Positions 7,480-16,090 of a stretch of DNA of 64,000 nucleotides are shown in pieces; the first letter of the stretch is position 1, and every line of letters starts with the position of its first letter. The position numbers and the translations under genes are program-made. The DNA is from Candidatus Woesearchaeota archaeon (GTDB taxonomy: Archaea > Nanobdellota > Nanobdellia > Woesearchaeales > JAFGPW01): contig JAFGPW010000001.1 of the NCBI GenBank assembly GCA_016935985.1, forward strand, positions 152,861-216,860. The letters are read 5' to 3'. The notes under the pieces were generated by a model. That model made no database searches. It saw only the letters and a list, made by a program, of their open reading frames with translations, and was not told the origin of the DNA.

Positions 7480-8719
7480 CAGCGGACGGCCTGACGCTGA
7501 CGACTGCGGCCTGAGCGGGCCGCAGGGGCGGGAAGAGGCCGGCATCGAGCGGGCGGCGGAGCTCGAGCCGATTGAGGAGCTCAAGGGAAGGCTCGCGCGC
7601 CAGGACGAGGAGGACAAGCTCATGCACTCGGTCCTGGAGAACGACAGCCAGACGCTCGAGCAGGCGAAGCTGATCATGGACTCCTTCGACCGCGGCATCG
7701 GCTCGTTCACGCCAGACATCATCTTCAGGAACATCGTCCGGAACTACCGGCTCGCCAAGAGGCTCTACGGCGAGCGGTTCCTGCGCGCGGTCTCCGGCCA
7801 CGACCCGCGCTACATCGAGGACAACATCCCGGTCCCCGAATTCAGGCGGGAGCTCCAAGAACGGATACGGCAGTCCGCTGACGGCATGCGCCGGGAGGGC
7901 CTGCTCGATCGGGAATACGTCGTCGAGGAGAAGGGGACGCGGCTCGCCGCGCTCATGCTCTATGCCGAAGAGCTCGATGATCTCGTGGGGAAAGGCCACT
8001 TCGGCGAGAAGATCTCCCGCATGGTGAGCAGGGCCGGCGAGCGCGAAGAGGAGCGGGCCTTCCGGAAGGGCGACCGGTACCGGGCGATCGCGCTCAGGAA
8101 GACCATTAAGCGGGCGGTCCGCCGCAGCCGCCCCAAGGTGCGGCCTGAGGATCTCATGGCCTATGATCACGCCGCCCATGGAAAGGCCTCGATCGTGTAC
8201 GCGATCGACGCGTCAGCTTCCATGAAGGGGGACAAGATCCGGATGGCGAAGAAGGCGGGGATCGCGCTCTCCTTCAACGCGATCGAGCACCGCGACCAGG
8301 TCGGCCTGCTGGTGTTCGGGAGCGAGGTGATCGAGGCGATCGGGCCGTGCGACGACTTCCCTCTCCTGCTGCATAGGATCGTATCCGTCCGGCCGGGCGC
8401 GCAGACGAACCTGCAGGGGAGCATCCGACGGGCGGTGTCGCTCTTCCCCGCAGGCGAGGGGACGAAGCACGTCGTGCTCCTCACCGACGCGCTCCCGAAC
8501 GTGGGCGAGGTCCCTGAGAAGGAGACGCTCGACGCTGCCGCGGCAGCGGCAGCGGCCGGCATCACGCTCTCGGTCATCGGCCTCTCCCTTGACGAGGCGG
8601 GCGAGCGCCTGGCGCGGCGCATCGTGGGCATCGGGCAGGGGCGCCTGTACGCGGCGACCGACCTCACCGGGCTCGATACCATCATCCTTGAGGACTACGA
8701 CCGCACGGTTGCGGGTTGA
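7466..8719 (+). CDS. VWA-domain protein, partner of the MoxR-type ATPase
   Basis: A 417-residue protein starting at GTG 7466, overlapping the ATPase gene by 14 bp. The N-terminal ~235 residues are charged and largely helical. The C-terminal von Willebrand A domain has the metal-ion-dependent adhesion site: DASAS (D248, S250, S252), a later GAQTN threonine and LLTDA. The ChlD/CoxE-like arrangement (long helical region, then VWA) fits a MoxR partner that presents substrates through its metal site. No signal peptide, so it should be cytoplasmic. The exact substrate cannot be read from the sequence. Confidence 0.85.
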   Translation: MVHFDSGRPDADDCGLSGPQGREEAGIERAAELEPIEELKGRLARQDEEDKLMHSVLENDSQTLEQAKLIMDSFDRGIGSFTPDIIFRNIVRNYRLAKRLYGERFLRAVSGHDPRYIEDNIPVPEFRRELQERIRQSADGMRREGLLDREYVVEEKGTRLAALMLYAEELDDLVGKGHFGEKISRMVSRAGEREEERAFRKGDRYRAIALRKTIKRAVRRSRPKVRPEDLMAYDHAAHGKASIVYAIDASASMKGDKIRMAKKAGIALSFNAIEHRDQVGLLVFGSEVIEAIGPCDDFPLLLHRIVSVRPGAQTNLQGSIRRAVSLFPAGEGTKHVVLLTDALPNVGEVPEKETLDAAAAAAAAGITLSVIGLSLDEAGERLARRIVGIGQGRLYAATDLTGLDTIILEDYDRTVAG

Positions 8720-8772
8720 GCGTGCCGCGCTCCTCCGTAAACCATATAAATCTGCCTTGTTTCCCCACCCGC

Positions 8773-9378
8773 ATGAAGGCCCTCTTCTTCGTCGACACGC
8801 ACGGCAGGAGGCCGCTGCACGAGCGCATCAAGCACCGTGCGCAGGAGGCGGACGTGCTGGTGTGCGCCGGCGACCTCACCGAGTTCGGGGAAGGGTACAG
8901 CGAACATCTCGCGTTCCTCGATTCCATCGGGAAGCCGGTCGTCCTCATCCACGGCAACCATGAAAGCGAGCTGACGACACGAATGCTCGTCCCGGACTAC
9001 CCGAACATCAGGTACATCCACGGCGGCGCATGGCGGTTCGGTTCCCACCTCTTCCTCGGCTACGGCGGCGGGGGATTCGTGGTCGACGATGAGATGTTCG
9101 AGGACGCGACGCTCCGGTTCGACGAGGCGATGGCCGAGCATCCGGACGCCGAGCCGATCATGGTCGTGCACCAGCCGCCGCACGATATCGGGCTCGATGA
9201 GGTGGGGAGCAGGAAGACCGGCAACCGCACGATGCGCAGTTACATCGAGAGGGTGCGTCCCAAGATTGTGGTGTTCGGCCACCTGCACATGCACGCGGGC
9301 GAGGAGACCACGATCGGCGGCATCCGGTACATCAACCCCGGCCCCGGCGGCCTGCTCCTCGACCTTTCTCGGCTCTGA
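8773..9378 (+). CDS. Calcineurin-like metallophosphoesterase
   Basis: A 201-residue protein with the ordered metallophosphoesterase motifs DTH (residue 7 on), CAGDLTEFG, HGNHE, VVHQPPH and GHLHMH. Such enzymes hold two metal ions and hydrolyse phosphomono- or diesters; substrate specificity cannot be inferred here. The TATA element CATATAAAT at 8743-8751 predicts transcription start at about the ATG 8773. The frame is open upstream to 8716 but that would run through the promoter. Convergent with the downstream minus-strand gene (22-bp gap). Confidence 0.88.
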   Translation: MKALFFVDTHGRRPLHERIKHRAQEADVLVCAGDLTEFGEGYSEHLAFLDSIGKPVVLIHGNHESELTTRMLVPDYPNIRYIHGGAWRFGSHLFLGYGGGGFVVDDEMFEDATLRFDEAMAEHPDAEPIMVVHQPPHDIGLDEVGSRKTGNRTMRSYIERVRPKIVVFGHLHMHAGEETTIGGIRYINPGPGGLLLDLSRL

Positions 9379-9400
9379 CCCGACGGCAGGGCCGCACGGA

Positions 9401-9904
9401 TCATAGGTGCTTGTAGAAGACGAACGAGAGGTATTCCCCCTTCAGCCTCGTGGGGTCGTGCTGCCTGCACAGGTCCTTGAGCTTGCCCGCGAACACGAGG
9501 CTCCGTATCCAGATGCGCCTCGAACCGAAGGACCCCTTCGCGCGGACATGGAACCCGCAGAGATGGGTGCCAGCGCCAAAGGTGATGACCCTGCCGAGCC
9601 TCACAAGGACCCGCCGCGGCGAGGGGACGATCTCGACATGCTCATGGTCGGAGAACTCTATCTTCAGCATCAGGCCCTTCAGGTCATGGAAGCTCTGCCT
9701 ATGCTGTTTGAGGATTATCTTCGCGGCAAGGGAAGCGTGGTGATGGCGGTCGATCGCCTTCTGGAGCCGACGGACGAAGTAGTGGCTCTTGACATACATA
9801 TCGCTGTTCGTCAATGAGAAGCCGTGCCGGTCGATCTCGAACGCGACCCACGGCGGGTTGTCGAGAACCTTCTTCACGCGCCCGATGACGATCTCAGCAG
9901 ACAT
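9401..9904 (-). CDS. Hypothetical protein, 167 aa
   Basis: Not recognised. A mixed alpha/beta, basic protein rich in His and Arg (DRHHHASLAAK, KQHRQSFHD), without membrane segments or signal peptide. The strand-rich C-terminal half (VEIVPSPRRVLVRLGRVITFG, then GFHVRAKGSFG) suggests a beta-barrel or sandwich domain. The ATG at 9904 sits about 25 bp after a minus-strand TATA element (CTTTTAATAC, about 9927-9936), so it has its own promoter separate from the dCMP deaminase operon upstream. Confidence 0.6.
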   Translation of the reverse strand: MSAEIVIGRVKKVLDNPPWVAFEIDRHGFSLTNSDMYVKSHYFVRRLQKAIDRHHHASLAAKIILKQHRQSFHDLKGLMLKIEFSDHEHVEIVPSPRRVLVRLGRVITFGAGTHLCGFHVRAKGSFGSRRIWIRSLVFAGKLKDLCRQHDPTRLKGEYLSFVFYKHL

Positions 9905-9956
9905 CAGGGCCTGACCTGGGGAGGGGAGTATTAAAAGGTTTGGGTACGTGACCGGG

Positions 9957-10472
9957 TCACTGGTTCTCGTACTCTTCGAGCTCATCATGCATGACGACGA
10001 GCTCGATTCCCGCCTGCCGGAACATCTCGCGCGTGTCCTTCGCGCCGTGGTAGCGGCGCAGGCACATCACCCGCCTGATGCCTGAGTTGATGATGAGCTT
10101 CGCGCAGTCGAGGCAGGGCTCGAACTTGCAGTAGAGGGTCGCGCCGTCGATCGAGATGCCGTATTTCGCGGCCTGGGCGATCGCGTTCTGCTCTGCGTGG
10201 TTGGTGCGCACGCAGTGCTGGTGCTTCTCCCCATCGTCGTACACCACGGTCCGCAGCAGGTGGCCGACCTCGTCGCAGTGGGGGAGTCCTGAGGGCGCGC
10301 CGACGTAGCCGGTGGTGAGGATCCGCTTCTCCTTGACGATGAGGGCTCCCGCCCGGCCGCGGTCGCAGGTGCCGCGCTTCGCCACCGCGTCCATGATCTC
10401 AAAGAAGTACTCGTCCCAGTCGGGCCGCTGGTGCGGCTGTGGTTTTTCCGCCATGCTAATCACATCGTTCAT
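9957..10472 (-). CDS. Deoxycytidylate (dCMP) deaminase
   Basis: A 171-residue zinc deaminase of the ComEB/dCMP deaminase group. It has the zinc and catalytic motif NHAEQNA and the second zinc motif PCLDCAKL, plus the family's extra region TTGYVGAPSGLPHCDEVGH preceding the active site and the VRTNHAE arrangement. It would convert dCMP to dUMP, the substrate of ThyX encoded two genes upstream in the same operon. The start ATG overlaps the stop of the upstream gene by 4 bp (ATGA), indicating translational coupling. Confidence 0.92.
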   Translation of the reverse strand: MNDVISMAEKPQPHQRPDWDEYFFEIMDAVAKRGTCDRGRAGALIVKEKRILTTGYVGAPSGLPHCDEVGHLLRTVVYDDGEKHQHCVRTNHAEQNAIAQAAKYGISIDGATLYCKFEPCLDCAKLIINSGIRRVMCLRRYHGAKDTREMFRQAGIELVVMHDELEEYENQ

Positions 10473-11053
10473 CCGAGCCTGAACCTTTTGAGGAAGAGGT
10501 CAGCCTCTTTAATAATCTGCTCTTTCGTCTTCCCCTCATTGACGATATAATGGTGCGCCATCGCGATCGTGCCGCCCTTGCGCAGGTTCTCTATCTCCGC
10601 GATGTCGCGCGAGCGGGCCTGGCCGAACGAGGCGGGCCGGTGCCGCATCGCCGGGTCCTTCGCCGGGTCCCATTCGCGTCCGGCGAGCCGGGAATAGCGG
10701 ACGTCAGGCGAAGCCACCATCGCGAGGCAGACGAAGTCCCCTTTGTAGCGCTCCTCGAACGCGAGATATTCCTCGAAGCTGTACATGCCGTCGGCGACGA
10801 CGTGGCCCTTTTTCCTGAGCGCATCGCATGTCGGGAAGTTGAGCACCGCGAAGGCCGCCATGCCGTGCTTCCTCCGGAACTCCTCGCGTATCGGCCGCTC
10901 GTTCTCTTCCGTCGGCGGAAGGCCCCGCCTCGCCACCTCGTCGAGCGTTATCTGGCCGAAGCGGAAGAAGCCGAAGCCTTTCTTGATGAGATAGTCGGCG
11001 ACGACGCTCTTGCCGCTCCCGCACATCCCGGTTATCGCGACGACCTTTCCCAC
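10469..11053 (-). CDS. UPF0200-family P-loop (nucleotide kinase-like) protein
   Basis: A 194-residue P-loop protein beginning MGKVVAITGMCGSGKSVVAD, with Walker A GMCGSGKS at 9-16, and a lid-like Arg-rich region (SRLAGREWDPAKD). It matches the archaeal UPF0200/adenylate-kinase-like family, whose members resemble dephospho-CoA and nucleoside monophosphate kinases but whose substrate is not established. It sits between thyX and the dCMP deaminase and overlaps the latter by 4 bp, so a role in deoxynucleotide metabolism is plausible inference only. Confidence 0.8.
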   Translation of the reverse strand: MGKVVAITGMCGSGKSVVADYLIKKGFGFFRFGQITLDEVARRGLPPTEENERPIREEFRRKHGMAAFAVLNFPTCDALRKKGHVVADGMYSFEEYLAFEERYKGDFVCLAMVASPDVRYSRLAGREWDPAKDPAMRHRPASFGQARSRDIAEIENLRKGGTIAMAHHYIVNEGKTKEQIIKEADLFLKRFRLG

Positions 11054-11063
11054 GTTATCCTCC

Positions 11064-12581
11064 TCATCCCCTCGACGGCCCCTTGGCGTAGTTCATCTGG
11101 ATGTAGCGCGCGAGCAGCGGCTGCACGCGCCTCACCTCCTCGTGCATCCTCGCGCAGATGATCCGGTAGGACGCGTGCCCTTCCTTGCCGGTCCGGAGCC
11201 GTATCATGTGCATGAGGCTGCGCAGGTTCAGCGTGAAGAGCGTCCGCTTCCGGAACGCGAGCGGCACCAGGTACTGGGCCTCTTTCGGGAAGTCCTTCCG
11301 GATGGTGTCATACGCCCGCTTCGCTTTCTCCATCGCTTCGACGTATTCCTTCTCGAACCCGGCATCCCTGATCTGCTCCGGCATCTCGTAGCCATGGTCG
11401 CAGGTCGTGTCCTGGGTCGATTGGGTGCAAATGCGGTGGCGCTGGAGGTCCCGGTACGCGCCGTAGTCCATCAGGATGTCGAAGGTGTAGCTGGTGTGCT
11501 CGAGCTCGCGTATCGGCCAGTCATGCGTTCCCATCCGCCGCATCGACCCGTCGATGGCCTTCCCCTTCTCCGCCTCGCTCATCCGACCGACCGCCTTGCG
11601 CACCTGTTCGTACGGCCGGTCCGAGAACCGGTAGAGCAGCGCGCAGACGAGCCGGTCTTCTGCGTCATTGTCGTACCTGACGAGCGCGACGCTCTTTCCC
11701 GCCTCTTCCGGCATCCTGAGCAGGGCTGAGGCCGCTTCCGCCTCCATCGCGGGTCCGGTCTCCTTGAGATAGGCGTTCTCGTCCGCGTACTTCACGAGCG
11801 TCGGGATGATCTTCTGGACCTCCTCTTTCAGACGTCTCCCGATGTCGCGCATCTCCTCGAGCGGATGGGAGATCATCTTCGTTATCGCGTGCTCGATCTC
11901 GCGGGCGTTCGCGGTCATCGCGAGGTTCGTCTGCGTCGCAGCAGGGAGGAGATAGCGCACAACGTCGCAGGCGCGGGCCTTGGTGATGCCCGCAAAGAGG
12001 GTATCGGGCTGGCCCTCCTCCTGCGGATGCGCCCGCCCCATATGCCGGACCATGTCCGGCGTGATCCGCGCATAGGTATCGAACAGGGAGTCGCAGGTCT
12101 CCTGGTACAGCTTCGCGTGCTTCGACATCATGATGCTCTTCGGCTTGTAGTAGCGGTCCCTGCCGAAGACCTGGTAGCGCGTGCTCTTCTCGGTGAAGCT
12201 CGCGAGCCGGTTGTCCTCGATGACCTTCGAGGCGATGATCGAGACGTCCTCCATCGCGATGGACGCCACGGCGTGCTCGGCGACGCTGCTGTGGCCATAG
12301 CCGACGACCCACTTCTCATGGAACTCCTTCGCCTTGCGCTTCGCATCCGCATAGTCGATGCTCACCGAAACATAGCATTCGATGAGCCGCCCCATATCCA
12401 GCTGCTTTCCCTTGATGAGCCTGAGCAGGTTGTCGCGGAAGGAAGCGGGGCTTCTCGAGACGAAGGCGAAGAGTACCGCCACCACCTCAGGAGGCAGGTT
12501 GTAGATGCAGTAGACCGGGCTCTCGACAGACGAGACGTGCTTCTCGAGGATCTTGCGGTCTTCAGCGCTGTAGGATGCCAT
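11064..12581 (-). CDS. thyX: FAD-dependent thymidylate synthase ThyX, tandem-domain form
   Basis: A 505-residue protein made of two ThyX-like halves. The first half has HSSVAEH and the segment [13 protein letters not shown], which matches the second part of the ThyX signature (S-x4-S-x-RY). The second half has [25 protein letters not shown] followed by ICTQSTQDT, preserving the RHR triplet. Single-domain ThyX is about 220-250 residues, and long two-domain relatives are known in some bacteria and archaea. It would methylate dUMP to dTMP using methylenetetrahydrofolate and FADH2, fitting the divergent glyA and the tmk gene. A minus-strand TATA element (12613-12622) precedes ATG 12581; a GTG directly before it (12584) is the alternative. 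First gene of a three-gene operon. Confidence 0.88.
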   Translation of the reverse strand: MASYSAEDRKILEKHVSSVESPVYCIYNLPPEVVAVLFAFVSRSPASFRDNLLRLIKGKQLDMGRLIECYVSVSIDYADAKRKAKEFHEKWVVGYGHSSVAEHAVASIAMEDVSIIASKVIEDNRLASFTEKSTRYQVFGRDRYYKPKSIMMSKHAKLYQETCDSLFDTYARITPDMVRHMGRAHPQEEGQPDTLFAGITKARACDVVRYLLPAATQTNLAMTANAREIEHAITKMISHPLEEMRDIGRRLKEEVQKIIPTLVKYADENAYLKETGPAMEAEAASALLRMPEEAGKSVALVRYDNDAEDRLVCALLYRFSDRPYEQVRKAVGRMSEAEKGKAIDGSMRRMGTHDWPIRELEHTSYTFDILMDYGAYRDLQRHRICTQSTQDTTCDHGYEMPEQIRDAGFEKEYVEAMEKAKRAYDTIRKDFPKEAQYLVPLAFRKRTLFTLNLRSLMHMIRLRTGKEGHASYRIICARMHEEVRRVQPLLARYIQMNYAKGPSRG

Positions 12582-12686
12582 CACGAACCCCCAGATCCAC
12601 AGAGAGGGGCGTCATTTATATACCTTTCCGTCGGCTGCGAAAGAGATATATATATGCGCGCGAACCCAGAGCCAGGGGTGGCGGCA
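12582..12686. promoter_or_regulatory. Divergent thyX/glyA promoter pair
   Basis: Two TATA elements face away from each other: minus-strand TATATAAATG around 12613-12622 for the thyX operon and plus-strand AGATATATATATG at 12643-12655 for glyA. Sharing this short region would allow one factor to adjust the folate-cofactor-producing GlyA and the folate-consuming ThyX together. No clear palindromic operator was seen. Confidence 0.6.
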
Positions 12687-13961
12687 GTGAATAAGGCGCA
12701 TGACCTGATGCGAGGCCTCGCAGAAGCCGACCCGCGGCTGCACGACGGGATCGTGCGCGAGCTCTCGCGCCAGCGGCAGGGGATCGAGCTCATCCCGTCA
12801 GAGAACTTCGTCTCGAAGGCGGTGCTCCAGGCGATGGGGTCGGTGCTCACCAACAAGTATTCGGAGGGCTACCCGCGCCGGCGCTACTACGGCGGCAACG
12901 AGGTGATCGACGAGCTCGAGCAGCTCGCGATCGACCGCGCGAAGCAGCTCTTCGGCGCCGACCATGCGAACGTCCAGCCGCATGCCGGCAGCCAGGCGAA
13001 CATGGAGGCCTACTTCGCGCTCCTGGAGCTCGGCGACCCCATCCTCGGCATGGACCTTGCCGCCGGCGGCCACCTCACGCACGGCAGCCCGGTCAACTTC
13101 TCGGGCAGGTTCTATCACTTCAGCTCATACGGTGTCGATCCGAAGACCCATCTGCTCGACATGGACGCGGTGCGGAAGCGAGCGCTGGCAGACAAGCCGA
13201 AGCTCCTGCTCTCCGGCTTCTCCGCCTATCCCCGGAAGCTTGACTTCAAGGCGTTCGGCGATATCGCGGCAGAGGCGGGGGCATACCACATGTCCGACAT
13301 CGCCCATATCGCTGGGCTCGTCGCGACGAAGGCGCACCAGAGCCCCGTGCCCTATGCGGATGTCGTGACGACGACCACGCACAAGACGCTCCGCGGCCCC
13401 CGAGGGGCCATCATCCTCTGCAGGGAGGAGCACAGGAAGGCTATCGACAAGGCCGTCTTCCCTGGCATGCAGGGCGGGCCCCTCGAGCATGTCATCGCCG
13501 CGAAGGCAGCGGCGTTCGGCGAGGCGCTCAAGCCGGACTTCGCGCAGTACCAGCGGCGCATCCTCGCGAACGCCCAGGCGCTCGCGACGAGCCTCCTCGA
13601 GAACGGCATCTCGCTCGTCACCGGCGGGACCGACAACCACCTCATGGTCATCGACCTCACTCCTTTGGGGATCGGTGGCAAGGAGGCGGAGAAGGCGCTC
13701 GATTCCGCAGGCATCTACACGAACAAGAACATGATCCCCTTCGATACCCGCTCGCCGTTCGACCCGTCAGGCATCCGCATCGGCACGCCGGCGATAACGA
13801 CACGAGGCTTCTCCACCGTTGACTGCGCAGAGGTCGGCGCGATGATCGCGAGGGTTCTGAAACGCCCGCAGGACGCTTCTGTCATCGCGAAGGTGAAGGG
13901 GCAGGTGGGGGCGCTCTGCGCGAGCCGTCCCCTCTATGAGGGGCTCGGCATACTGGGGTGA
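12687..13961 (+). CDS. glyA: Serine hydroxymethyltransferase
   Basis: A 424-residue pyridoxal-phosphate enzyme. Signatures include [11 protein letters not shown], the YYGGNE motif, [15 protein letters not shown], the DIAHIAGLV segment, and the cofactor lysine in [12 protein letters not shown]. It interconverts serine and glycine while making methylene-tetrahydrofolate (or an archaeal pterin equivalent), the one-carbon donor used by ThyX encoded divergently. An ATG at 12654 lies inside the TATA box and cannot be the start. GTG 12687 has an AGGGGTGG ribosome-binding run just upstream and lies about 12 nt after the expected transcription start; ATG 12708 is the alternative. Its stop overlaps the Shine-Dalgarno of tmk. 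Confidence 0.95.
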   Translation: MNKAHDLMRGLAEADPRLHDGIVRELSRQRQGIELIPSENFVSKAVLQAMGSVLTNKYSEGYPRRRYYGGNEVIDELEQLAIDRAKQLFGADHANVQPHAGSQANMEAYFALLELGDPILGMDLAAGGHLTHGSPVNFSGRFYHFSSYGVDPKTHLLDMDAVRKRALADKPKLLLSGFSAYPRKLDFKAFGDIAAEAGAYHMSDIAHIAGLVATKAHQSPVPYADVVTTTTHKTLRGPRGAIILCREEHRKAIDKAVFPGMQGGPLEHVIAAKAAAFGEALKPDFAQYQRRILANAQALATSLLENGISLVTGGTDNHLMVIDLTPLGIGGKEAEKALDSAGIYTNKNMIPFDTRSPFDPSGIRIGTPAITTRGFSTVDCAEVGAMIARVLKRPQDASVIAKVKGQVGALCASRPLYEGLGILG

Positions 13962-13965
13962 TCGG

Positions 13966-14640
13966 ATGCGCGGCAGGCTCATCGTGATCGAGGGGACCGA
14001 CGGGTCAGGTAAGGCGACCCAGGCGGAGCGGCTGGTGGAGCGGCTGGCAAAGGAAGGCCGCAGTGTCGCCATGTTCGATTTCCCGCAGTACTATGACACC
14101 TTCTTCGGCAGGATGGTCGGCCGCTATCTTGCCGGCGAATTCGGCACTGCGGATGAGGTGAGCCCGTACCTCGCCTCGCTCCTGTACGCCGGCGACCGCT
14201 GGCAGGCGAAGGAGCGTATCCTCGCGGCGCTCGCGGCAGGCAAGGTCGTGGTGTGCAACCGCTACGCCTCAGCGAACATGGGCCACCAATCGGGGAAGAT
14301 AGGGGACCCCGCGAAGCGGAAGGCCTTCCTCGACTGGCTGAAGGAGCTCGAATATCAGGTGTATGGCATTCCCCTACCTAACGCGACGGTCTTCCTGTAT
14401 GTGCCGTACGCGGTCGGCCAGACGCTCGTCGACCGCAAGGGCGCGCGCGGCTATGTGGGCGGCGCGAAGCGAGATATCCACGAGTCGGACGGGCGGCACC
14501 TCAAGGATGCGGAGGAGTCTTACCTCGCGCTCGCGGCAGAGGAGGGGTGGATCAGGGTCGACTGCATGCGGGACGGGAAGCTCATGGGGAAAGATGAGAT
14601 CCACGCGATCGTATGGGAGAAGGTCGGCCCGCTGATCTGA
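13966..14640 (+). CDS. tmk: Thymidylate kinase
   Basis: A 224-residue kinase with P-loop EGTDGSGKATQAERL (residues 9-23) in which the usual TDGSGKTTQ is DGSGKATQ, the DFPQY segment, and RYASANMGHQ for the DRY-type motif. It phosphorylates dTMP to dTDP. GGGGTGATC directly before the start, formed partly from the glyA stop, is a near-perfect match to the archaeal anti-Shine-Dalgarno, so translation should be coupled to glyA. The replacement of one P-loop Thr by Ala is unusual but the catalytic Lys is present. Confidence 0.93.
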   Translation: MRGRLIVIEGTDGSGKATQAERLVERLAKEGRSVAMFDFPQYYDTFFGRMVGRYLAGEFGTADEVSPYLASLLYAGDRWQAKERILAALAAGKVVVCNRYASANMGHQSGKIGDPAKRKAFLDWLKELEYQVYGIPLPNATVFLYVPYAVGQTLVDRKGARGYVGGAKRDIHESDGRHLKDAEESYLALAAEEGWIRVDCMRDGKLMGKDEIHAIVWEKVGPLI

Positions 14641-14663
14641 GCGTCATCTCACCCGGTCCAGGA

Positions 14664-15440
14664 TCATCCTATCTCCTCGCCGTCCTTGCCGATGAGGCGA
14701 ATCTCCATCCGCGGGAATCGCGCGAGGACGGCGTCCCGCAGGTTCTTCATGAACGGTATCGACGGCGGGTTGAGGGCGCCGAGCCGCCGGTCCGCCGCCG
14801 GTGCCTCGGGATCGAACTGCTCGAGCCACCAGACAGCGTGCAGGGGCTCGATGTGCGAGGCGATGTCGAGCAGGTCCTCCTTCTTGTAGAGCACGCTTGG
14901 CACCACGAGAGTGAGCACCTCGACCTGGAGCGTGACGCTCGCGCGCGTTGCGGCGAGGAGCGCGAGGCTCGTCTTCACGTCGGCGATGACCGCTGCCGAC
15001 GGCTTGAAGAAGGTGCCGGCGCTGGTGATGCGCGAGAAGCACGGCTCCGCAAGCGGCTGGTGGAACTGCACGTAGACGGCATCGAGGAGCTTTTTCTGGA
15101 GCAGCGACCTGAGCGCGTCGGGCTTCGAGCAGTTGGTCACCATCGCGGTCCGCAGGCCGAGGGCCTTAGCCTGGCAGAGGATCTCGGCCGCCGCGAGCCG
15201 CTGGAGCAGGGGCTCGCCGCCGGCGAGCAGCACCGAGTCGGCCTCATCCCTCCTGATGCGCAGCTCACGCACGATGTCGCGCACGTCGGAGAGGAGCTCT
15301 GCCTTGAAGTCGAAGAGATGGGGGGAAGAGGAGAAGGGATAGCGGAAGTTACATCCCGCAAACGATATCGTCAGGCTCCTCGAGGTCCTGTTCCAGGTCG
15401 TCGAAGATATAGGGACCGTTGGATCGATATAGGCTTGCAT
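14664..15440 (-). CDS. Radical-SAM-like protein (PflA/NrdG-type) lacking two cluster cysteines
   Basis: A 258-residue protein resembling the activase-type radical SAM fold (COG1180-like): the N-terminal strand leads into AGCNFRYPFSSSP where the family has GCNFRCPYCxNP, then LLAGGEPLLQ (the SAM-binding GGEP motif), AMVTNCSKPDALRS, LDAVYVQFHQPLA and LTLVVPS. Cys30 is kept but the expected second and third cysteines are Tyr34 and Ser37, so a standard [4Fe-4S] cluster cannot be bound by this motif. ATG 15440 has GGAG 7 nt upstream; a TATA box lies at 15503-15513. Convergent with tmk. It may be a non-catalytic or changed-function paralogue. Confidence 0.65.
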   Translation of the reverse strand: MQAYIDPTVPISSTTWNRTSRSLTISFAGCNFRYPFSSSPHLFDFKAELLSDVRDIVRELRIRRDEADSVLLAGGEPLLQRLAAAEILCQAKALGLRTAMVTNCSKPDALRSLLQKKLLDAVYVQFHQPLAEPCFSRITSAGTFFKPSAAVIADVKTSLALLAATRASVTLQVEVLTLVVPSVLYKKEDLLDIASHIEPLHAVWWLEQFDPEAPAADRRLGALNPPSIPFMKNLRDAVLARFPRMEIRLIGKDGEEIG

Positions 15441-15560
15441 TGACACAGCTCCATGCGTCGAGCATCTTCTCCTTGGTTATCCTGAATTGCTGCATGCTGT
15501 CACCCTATATAAGGTTTTTCGCCGGATCGCCGTTTCGGCCGGGCGTCCCCCAGTCGCGGC

Positions 15561-15668
15561 TCACTCGCATGTCTCCTCGTCGCTTCCGAAAAAGTCGTCG
15601 AGGCGTCGGCATGACTGCTGCGCCTTGAAGCTGATGTCCATCCTCTTGTCCCCCTTGTCGATGCTCAT
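15561..15668 (-). CDS. Small 35-aa protein coupled to dUTPase
   Basis: A 35-residue frame whose ATG overlaps the dUTPase stop (ATGA at 15665-15668), which argues for translation. The product is polar, with a hydrophobic-poor sequence MDISFKAQQSCRRLDDFFGS and two cysteines (one in the C-terminal ETCE). No homology recognised. Because very short coupled frames can be chance, confidence is moderate. It is followed by the promoter of the radical-SAM-like gene. Confidence 0.4.
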   Translation of the reverse strand: MSIDKGDKRMDISFKAQQSCRRLDDFFGSDEETCE

Positions 15669-16090
15669 TTGCCCGTGCTCCCGAACCCGCCGGCTCCGCG
15701 GGCCGTATCCGAAAGATCGTCCGCCTCGACCACGTCTGCGGTCGCCACCGGCAGCACCAGCATCTGCGCGATGCGGTCGCCCTTCCTCACCGCGTACTCT
15801 TCGTCGCCGGTGTTGAGCAGCACCACGCCGAACTCGCCGCGGTAGGTGTGCTCGATCACGCCCGCGAGCGTCGTGATGCCGTGCTTCGCCGCCATGCCGC
15901 TCCGGTCCTTGATGATGAAGACATAGCCAGGATCTGTCTCCATCGCGAGCCCGATCATGAAGGTCCGGCGCTCGCCTGCCTTGAGGGCATAGTTCTCGCA
16001 CGAGAAGAGGTTGAGGCCCGCGTCTCCCGCATGGGAATAGGAAGGCAGGGTCGCTCCGTCTCTCAGTCGCTTCACCTTCACCATGACCAT
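15665..16090 (-). CDS. dut: dUTP diphosphatase (trimeric dUTPase)
   Basis: A 141-residue dUTPase with all five family motifs in order: AGDAGLNL, KDRSGMAAKHGI, AGVIEHTYRGEFGVVLLN, RKGDRIAQMLV and RGAGGFGSTGK. It hydrolyses dUTP to dUMP, keeping uracil out of DNA and supplying ThyX. Motif 3 has Glu-His-Thr-Tyr where most enzymes have Asp-x-x-Tyr. ATG 16090 is chosen because the family core begins shortly after; ATG 16084 is possible, and the frame is open up to 16213 with a poorly conserved-looking Arg-rich extension. Confidence 0.9.
   Translation of the reverse strand: MVMVKVKRLRDGATLPSYSHAGDAGLNLFSCENYALKAGERRTFMIGLAMETDPGYVFIIKDRSGMAAKHGITTLAGVIEHTYRGEFGVVLLNTGDEEYAVRKGDRIAQMLVLPVATADVVEADDLSDTARGAGGFGSTGK

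Noticed and set aside
12654..12686. ATG at 12654 as start for glyA
   Set aside because: It lies inside the TATA box, so it would not be in the transcript; the GTG at 12687 has a proper ribosome-binding site.
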